Shown here: positions 58,884-64,000 of the stretch, piece by piece | Layout of the letters: the number at the start of each line of letters is the position of its first letter | Numbering within the stretch: the stretch's first letter is position 1 | Assembly: GCA_041402125.1 (NCBI GenBank) | Contig: JAWKSY010000011.1 | Coordinates: 101,774 to 165,773, forward strand | Direction of reading: 5' to 3' | DNA: 64,000 nucleotides | Source of the DNA: JAWKSY01 sp041402125 | Lineage (GTDB): Bacteria; Planctomycetota; GCA-002687715; DRQF01 | Translations under genes and position numbers: made by a program | Notes under the pieces: model-generated | The model's input: the letters and a program-made list of their open reading frames with translations, nothing else | What the model was told of the DNA's origin: nothing | The model's database searches: none

Positions 58884-60817
58884 TGGGCGGGCCCGAGCCT
58901 CCCGGCCCCCCGAGCCCCGAGGACCAGGAACACCGAGCGCTTCCCGCGATGAGCAACGCCAAGCCCGGCGAAGACGAACAGCCCACGATCTACGGCGGCC
59001 CCGGGGGTCCCGACGACGGACGGACCACCTCCACTCCGATCGGCGGCCGCGCGGCCGGCGGACAGACCGGGGCCCAGGAGGCGGACCGGTTCACGCTCCG
59101 GCAGGTGCTCGGCGAGGGAAGTCAGGGCGAGGTCTGCCGCGCCTTCGACAACCACCTCCAGCGCGAGGTCGCGATCAAGTTCCCCCACCGCTCGGCCGGT
59201 GACCAGGAGGCGATCGAGATCCTCGACGAGGCGCGCAAGGCCGCGCGTCTCAACCACCCGAACGCCGTCACCGTCTACGAGTGCGGCTGGTGGCAGGGCC
59301 GCCCCTTCATCTGCATGGAGCTCGTCCAGGGCCTCAGCCTCGCGCAGCTCCTGAAGGAGTGCGGACGCGTCTCCGTCGAGCGCTGGGTGCGCTACGGCCG
59401 GCAGATCCTCGGCGCCCTCAAGGCCGCGCACGCGGTCGGCCTCGTCCACCGCGATCTCAAGCCGCAGAACGTCATCGTCTCGACGACGGGCGAGCTGAAG
59501 CTCACCGACTTCGGCATCGCCCACGTCGCGCGCGGCCCGAAGACGCGGAAGACCTCCGTCAACAACGTGCTGGCCGGCACGCCGATGTACATGTCGCCCG
59601 AGCAGTGGAACGGCGAGACGCCCGATGCCCGCTCCGACATCTACGCCTTCGGCTGCATGTCCTACGTGATGCTCTCGGGGCGGGGGCCCTTCCCCTGCGA
59701 GAACCCGATGCAGGAACACCTCGAGGCGACGCCGCCGTCGCTGCGCGAGCGCGTCCCGGACGTGCCCCGAGCCGTGGACGAGGTCGTCCGGCGCTGCCTC
59801 GCCAAGCGTCCCGAGGATCGCTTCGCGAGCTGCGACGACCTGCTCTTCGCCATCGAACGGGCCCTGCGCGAGGGCTCGACCGAGACGGCCGCGGTGGCGC
59901 CCAAGGGCCGCACGAGCCCCAAGGGTGGACGCGGCAAGTTCGTCGCGCTCGGCCTGGTCGGCCTCCTGCTGGTCGGCGCGGCCGGCTTCGCCTTCTCGCC
60001 GCCGGGGCGCCGCCTCGTCGAGCGCTGGCGCGGCGGCGCGGGCGACCCGGGAACCGAGAACGGCGGCGAGCACACGCCCTCGGACACGACGCGCGAACGC
60101 CTCGTCGCGCTGCTCGCGGAGGCGCGGGACACCGCGCGCACGCCCGAGGAGCGGATCGCCTCGGCCGAGGCCATCCAGTCCCTCGTCCCCAGCGGGCCGG
60201 AATGGGACGAGGCCTCCTCGATCATCACGGAGGCGCGGCAGCGCATCCGTCAGATGACGGAGTCGCAGATCACCGAGGGCTTCGAGGCGACGCTCGCCCG
60301 GGCCCGCTCGGCGGTCGAGGAAGGCCGGCTCGACGCCGCGCGCGGGGCCCTCGAGGAGGCCGAGGCGGCGATGGGCCGGCACGACCTGCTCCTCAGCCGG
60401 AAGCGCGAGGTCCTGGCCGTCGCCCTGCCCTACCACGAGGCGCTCGGCGACCGCGCCGCCGCCGCGGGCGCCTTCGGCGAGGCTCGAGACCACTTCCTCG
60501 AGGGGAAGGCGAAGGCCGAGCAGATCGGCGACGCGGCGCGCAAGGAGCGCCTCGACCGCCGGGCGGCGACGGCCCAGCTCCTGGCCCGCTGCGACGCGGT
60601 CGTCCAGCAGGAGCCGCGCTATGTCGTCCTCGAGCTGGCGCGGATGGCCGAGGCGGGACGCCTGTGGCCCGCCCGTCAGCTCCTCGAGGCCGAGGCCGAG
60701 CTCCGGCTCGACCGCCGCGATCTCGCCCGGCGCCTCGTCGGCGATCTCGCGATGCGGAACGACCTCGCGCCCGACCTCGCGAGCCGCGTCCGGGCCCTCG
60801 ACGAACTCCTCCGCTGA
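58880..60817 (+). CDS. Transmembrane Ser/Thr protein kinase (PknB type)
   Basis: 645 residues. A Pro/Gly-rich N-terminus precedes the kinase domain (about 73-330): GEGSQGEVCRAFD, VAIKFPH lysine, HRDLKPQNVIV, LTDFGIA, SPEQW. One TM helix near 353-373 (FVALGLVGLLLVGAAGFAF). The outer part (375-645) is helical with TPR-like pairs (ARGALEEAEAAMGRHDLLL, ALGDRAAAAGAFGEARDHF). The ATG at 58880 overlaps the end of the sigma frame. An ATG at 58949 (SNAKPGEDEQPTIYGG) may be the real start. Probably receptor-like. A third kinase of this type in the window. Confidence 0.92.
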   Translation: MMGGPEPPGPPSPEDQEHRALPAMSNAKPGEDEQPTIYGGPGGPDDGRTTSTPIGGRAAGGQTGAQEADRFTLRQVLGEGSQGEVCRAFDNHLQREVAIKFPHRSAGDQEAIEILDEARKAARLNHPNAVTVYECGWWQGRPFICMELVQGLSLAQLLKECGRVSVERWVRYGRQILGALKAAHAVGLVHRDLKPQNVIVSTTGELKLTDFGIAHVARGPKTRKTSVNNVLAGTPMYMSPEQWNGETPDARSDIYAFGCMSYVMLSGRGPFPCENPMQEHLEATPPSLRERVPDVPRAVDEVVRRCLAKRPEDRFASCDDLLFAIERALREGSTETAAVAPKGRTSPKGGRGKFVALGLVGLLLVGAAGFAFSPPGRRLVERWRGGAGDPGTENGGEHTPSDTTRERLVALLAEARDTARTPEERIASAEAIQSLVPSGPEWDEASSIITEARQRIRQMTESQITEGFEATLARARSAVEEGRLDAARGALEEAEAAMGRHDLLLSRKREVLAVALPYHEALGDRAAAAGAFGEARDHFLEGKAKAEQIGDAARKERLDRRAATAQLLARCDAVVQQEPRYVVLELARMAEAGRLWPARQLLEAEAELRLDRRDLARRLVGDLAMRNDLAPDLASRVRALDELLR

Positions 60818-60961
60818 GGGTCCGACCCGCGCCGCCGGTCCGCTTTCTTTGCGACCCGGGAAGCGGCTTCGTATTCTCTCCGACCCTTCGCTTGCTCGCC
60901 GCCGCCTCACCCGCGCGCGACGCCCGTCCCCGTTCGCCCCGACGTCCGTGAGTATCCGTCG

Positions 60962-62376
60962 ATGACCACGCGCGCCGCGACCTCGCTCGGCCCGATCCTC
61001 CTCGCCCTCCTGCTCGCGACTCCCCTCGCCGCCCAGCGGTTCGGACGGGACGCGGCCGACTGGTACCCGCTCGGCGGCATCGAGGCCTGGGGCGACCTCG
61101 CGGTCGTCGGCGAGCGCCCCGCCATCGAGATCAAGAAGGTGGCCGAGGGCGGGCTCGCGGCCCGCGCCGGACTCGTCCCGGGCGACCGGATCGTCGCCGC
61201 CGGCGGCAAGAAGCTCTCCGGCAAGTCCGAGGAGGTCGTCGCCAACCTCTGCGAGCAGATCGACAAGGCCGAGGGGCGCTCCCCGCGCGGCGAGTTCTCG
61301 AACCTCGTCCTCGAGGTGCAGGGAACCGACGGCAAGTCGCGGAAGGTCGATCGTCCCGTCCGGGCCCCTGGGAGCGCGCGGGCAAGACGCCGGAGGCGAC
61401 GCCGGCGTCCGCCGCGGTGCTCGGGTGGCGGCGCTCGACCCTCGCACGGGAGCAGGGTGAGGAAGGGAACTTCCCGAAGCAGGTCGCGAACGAGAACCAG
61501 GCCCTGGTGACCGCGAGCCTGGCCGGCCTCGCCTTCCTCGGCGCGGGTGAGAAGTACCGCGCGAATCACGAGCGCGCCCTCGCCTACGTGATGGCGCACG
61601 TCCTCGACGGGGGACGGGGACCGGGCGAGACGGGGGCGAACTGGAACCAGACGAACTGGAGCCTCGGCTACGGCGGGATCTACCTCGCCGAGGTCTGCGC
61701 GCGCGACTCGCGGTCTCCCGCGCGCGAGGTGCTCGCGAAGGTCGTGAAGCGCCTCGAGGAGAACCAGGAGCAGACGGGCGGCTACGCCCACGGACCCGGC
61801 GGCCCGAACGCCCTCGGCTACCTCGAACTCGAGATCGTCAGCAACTTCGCGATCGCCGCGCTGGGCATGGCGAAGCGCGCCGGGATCGAGGCCGACGAGG
61901 CCAGGACGGTCAAGGCGATCGAGTACGTGAAGTCCTGCACGAGCGGGGGCGGCGTCGCCTACTCGACGCGCCCCGGCCAGGCCGGAGCCGGCGAGGCGGG
62001 CCGGACGGCGGGCGCCTACTGGGCCTTCCGGCAGGCCGGGCGCGACGGGCGCTTCGAGGACGGCATGGCCAAGTACTTCGAGCGCGGACTGGGTCGGCTG
62101 ACCGAGGGCCACGTCAGCCCCGCGATGCACATCCTCGCGGGCGGACTCGCGTCGTCGTTCCGCGGCAAGAAGTCGATGAGCAAGTTCTGGAAGATCTACC
62201 TGCCCTACGTCATGTCCTGCCGGGTGGCGGGCGGCGCCTTCGACGCGCGCCCGACCGAGGAGAGCCGGTCGCTCCAGAGCAACTCGGACCGGTCGAACGG
62301 ACCCGCCTTCATCACGGCGCACTACGCGCTCCTGCTCCAGCTCGGGCAGGACCGCTTCAAGCTCCTCGATCGGTAG
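60962..62376 (+). CDS. Secreted PDZ protein with alpha/alpha-toroid domain, frameshift near 61368
   Basis: Signal peptide LLALLLATPLAAQ. Residues 30-130 form a PDZ domain (IEIKKVAEGGLAARAGLVPGDRIVAAGGKKL). The first frame then becomes an implausible Arg-rich run and stops at 61510. The next frame continues WERAGKTPEATPASAAVLGW, NFPKQVANENQALVTASLAGLAFL and a helical-repeat body (NWSLGYGGIYLAEVCAR, GPGGPNALGYLELEIVSNFA, GRTAGAYWAFRQAG, ITAHYALLLQ). This resembles squalene-cyclase/prenyltransferase-like toroids such as DUF6288. One missing base in GGGCCCCTGGGAG (61361-61373) would join them. Function is unknown; secreted. Confidence 0.75.
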
Positions 62377-62503
62377 GAGCCGGAGCGCGACCCGCTCCGT
62401 GGGAGGCCACGCCCTCCGGAGCGGTTCCCGATCCCGAGCTGCCCGGGCGGGCGGCGATCCGGTATCCTCGGGCGGTTCGCCGCGGCTCCGGAGCCCGCCC
62501 TCG

Positions 62504-64000
62504 ATGACCGCCCTCCGCGCCCTCCTCATCCTGACCCTCGTCCTCGCGGCCGCGACCCTCGTCCGGGCCCAGGACGGGGGTCCGCTCGCGCCCTTCCCGG
62601 ACGAGCAGTGGGACTTCGCCGCCGCGCGGCATCTGCTCCTCCGCGCCGGCTTCGGCGGGACCGAGGCGGAGATCGACGGGCTCGCCGCGGCCGGCCGCGA
62701 GGGCGCGGTGCGCCGCCTCGTCCGGATTCCCGCCCGCCCGAAGATCGAGCGGCTCGCGGTCGACTGCCCGGAACCTCTCATCTACCAGACGATCCGCGAC
62801 CTGCCGGCCGAGGAACGCGCGAAGCGGAACCGCGAGGACCGGATCGCGAATGACCGGGCCATCGCGGCCCTCCGTCATCGCTGGCTCGCGCGCATGGCCA
62901 CGTCGCGGCGGCCGCTCGAGGAGCGGATGACGCTCTTCTGGCACGGGCACTTCACCTCGGGATTCCGCGACGTCCGGATCGCCGGACAGCTCGCGGCGCA
63001 GAATGCCCTCTTCCGTCGCCACGCCCTCGGCAACTTCGCGGACCTCCTCCACGCGGTCGCCAAGGACGCCGCGATGCTCGAGTACCTCGACAACAATCGC
63101 AACCGACGGGGCAGCCCGAACGAGAACTTCGCCCGCGAGGTGCTCGAGCTCTTCACGCTGGGCCTCGGTCACTACGAGGAGCGCGACATCGTCGAGGCGG
63201 CACGAGCCTTCACCGGCTGGGACTTCGACCGGGCGAGCGGGAGCTACGCGTTCCGCGGCGGACAGCACGACTTCGGCCTGAAGACCTTCCTCGGCCGGCG
63301 GGGACGCTTCGACGGCGAGGACGTCCTGGCCATCATCCTCGAGCAGCCGCGCTGCGCGGAGTACCTCGCCGAGAGGCTCTTCCTCCACTTCGTCGGGCGC
63401 GATCCCACCGGTGCGGAACGCGACGCTCTGGCCGCGACGATCCGCACCGGCGGCGAGGGCGGGCGCCCCTACGATCTCGCCCCCGCGCTCGAACGCCTCC
63501 TGGGTTCGCGGGCCTTCCTCGACCCCGATTCCGCCCCTCCGACGATCAAGGGACCCGTCGAGCTCGTCGTGACCGCGGTCCGTCAGCTCGAGCTCCCGGT
63601 CGATCGCCTCGCCCCCGTCATGGAGATGGCGGCGGCGCAGATGGAGCAGACGCTCTTCGAGCCCCCGAACGTGAAGGGATGGCCCGGCGGACGCGCCTGG
63701 ATCTCGACGAGCGCGCTCTACGATCGCTTCAACTTCGCGGGACTGGTGACGCGCGACCTCGACGGGCGGAGCTTCGACGAGGACGGACGCGCCGTCGCGA
63801 CGGGAACGGTCGCGCAGCGCGCGGCCGCGATCCGCTTCCCGTTCCACCCCGAGGACCTCTGCCGGCGGGCCGGGCTGAGCGAGCCGGGCGCGATCGTCGA
63901 CCACTTCGCGCGGCGGCTCCTCGCGGTGCCCCTGCCCGAGGAATCACGGCACGAGCTCGTCGAGTGGCTCGACACCGACCTTCTGGGGCGCGCCAGCCCC
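62504..64000 (+). CDS. DUF1800 domain protein, 3' end outside window
   Basis: 499 residues visible, open to the window end. Signal peptide LLILTLVLAAATLVRAQ. DUF1800 hallmarks: AARHLLLRAGFGGT, RPLEERMTLFWHGHFTSG, MLEYLDNNRNRRGSPNENFAREVLELFTLGLGHY, AARAFTGW, FLHFVGRDP, and FEPPNVKGWPGGRAWI. This family is abundant in planctomycetes, usually paired with a DUF1501 protein downstream, which would lie beyond the edge. The molecular role is unknown. ATG at 62504; the 127-bp gap before it has a CG-rich inverted repeat but no clear promoter. Confidence 0.88.
   Translation, partial: MTALRALLILTLVLAAATLVRAQDGGPLAPFPDEQWDFAAARHLLLRAGFGGTEAEIDGLAAAGREGAVRRLVRIPARPKIERLAVDCPEPLIYQTIRDLPAEERAKRNREDRIANDRAIAALRHRWLARMATSRRPLEERMTLFWHGHFTSGFRDVRIAGQLAAQNALFRRHALGNFADLLHAVAKDAAMLEYLDNNRNRRGSPNENFAREVLELFTLGLGHYEERDIVEAARAFTGWDFDRASGSYAFRGGQHDFGLKTFLGRRGRFDGEDVLAIILEQPRCAEYLAERLFLHFVGRDPTGAERDALAATIRTGGEGGRPYDLAPALERLLGSRAFLDPDSAPPTIKGPVELVVTAVRQLELPVDRLAPVMEMAAAQMEQTLFEPPNVKGWPGGRAWISTSALYDRFNFAGLVTRDLDGRSFDEDGRAVATGTVAQRAAAIRFPFHPEDLCRRAGLSEPGAIVDHFARRLLAVPLPEESRHELVEWLDTDLLGRASP

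Overview
The window is about 70% G+C with tightly packed genes. It reads like a planctomycete-type bacterium, probably an uncultured member of Planctomycetota. That is an inference from gene content: three membrane-anchored Hanks-type Ser/Thr kinases (one fused to an FGE-like lectin fold), an ECF sigma factor, secreted FG-GAP proteins, a DUF1800 protein, many GTG starts and 4-nt stop/start overlaps. No rRNA gene is present, so the taxonomy is not proven.

Layout. 0-2.5 kb: fragments and small envelope proteins. 2.5-8.5 kb: a gas-sensing and stress module (hemerythrin, CBS and tandem USP proteins; an NtrC-type sigma-54 activator divergent from a receiver-kinase and a globin-coupled histidine kinase). 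8.5-13.4 kb: ECF sigma factor, secreted protein and a Ser/Thr kinase. 14-20 kb: purEK, then an inner-membrane protein/GspG-like pilin/HD-GYP operon and a DinB protein. 20-21.5 kb: palindromic repeats, tRNA-Pro(CGG) and efp. 21.7-29.4 kb: an M1 aminopeptidase, a kinase-FGE fusion, a candidate thioredoxin-like selenoprotein and a REP-associated (Y1/HUH) transposase, with TGAATA(A/G)-ended palindromes around them. 29.4-36.6 kb: a G3E GTPase-desaturase-agmatinase operon, a bacilliredoxin and an SbcD/YhaN-like nuclease-ATPase pair. 36.8-47 kb: a 2H phosphoesterase, an RTX-repeat secreted protein, and a minus-strand cluster of three paralogous double zinc-ribbon membrane proteins with two 537-aa FG-GAP proteins. 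47-52 kb: a molybdenum hydroxylase operon (FAD, Mo and broken [2Fe-2S] subunits) with a TetR regulator. 52-56.6 kb: a pyruvyl-transferase-like protein, an OYE-family reductase, a small unknown protein and tryptophan 2,3-dioxygenase. 57-64 kb: an alternative sigma-70 factor, a Ser/Thr kinase, a PDZ protein and a truncated DUF1800 gene.

The strongest discovery candidate is the gene at 27307-28197. A thioredoxin-fold protein has an in-frame TGA exactly where the first Cys of a CGPC motif should be (UGPC). A stem-loop starting 20 nt after the TGA has the size, spacing and loop G expected of a bacterial SECIS.

The second is a family of compact palindromes (cores GGGGTCAGACCCC, GGTGTCAGTCACC and GGTGCCAGGCACC) that sit singly or as inverted pairs. 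In four genes they encode the last codons and the stop codon.

The third is the paralogous zinc-ribbon membrane family, in which one member has its two modules in swapped order.

A caution applies throughout. At least eight places show apparent 1-nt indels that split otherwise well-conserved genes, most densely at 50.65-51.5 kb. Several look like single missing bases, so assembly error is as likely as real gene decay. The TGA of the selenoprotein candidate is not of this type.
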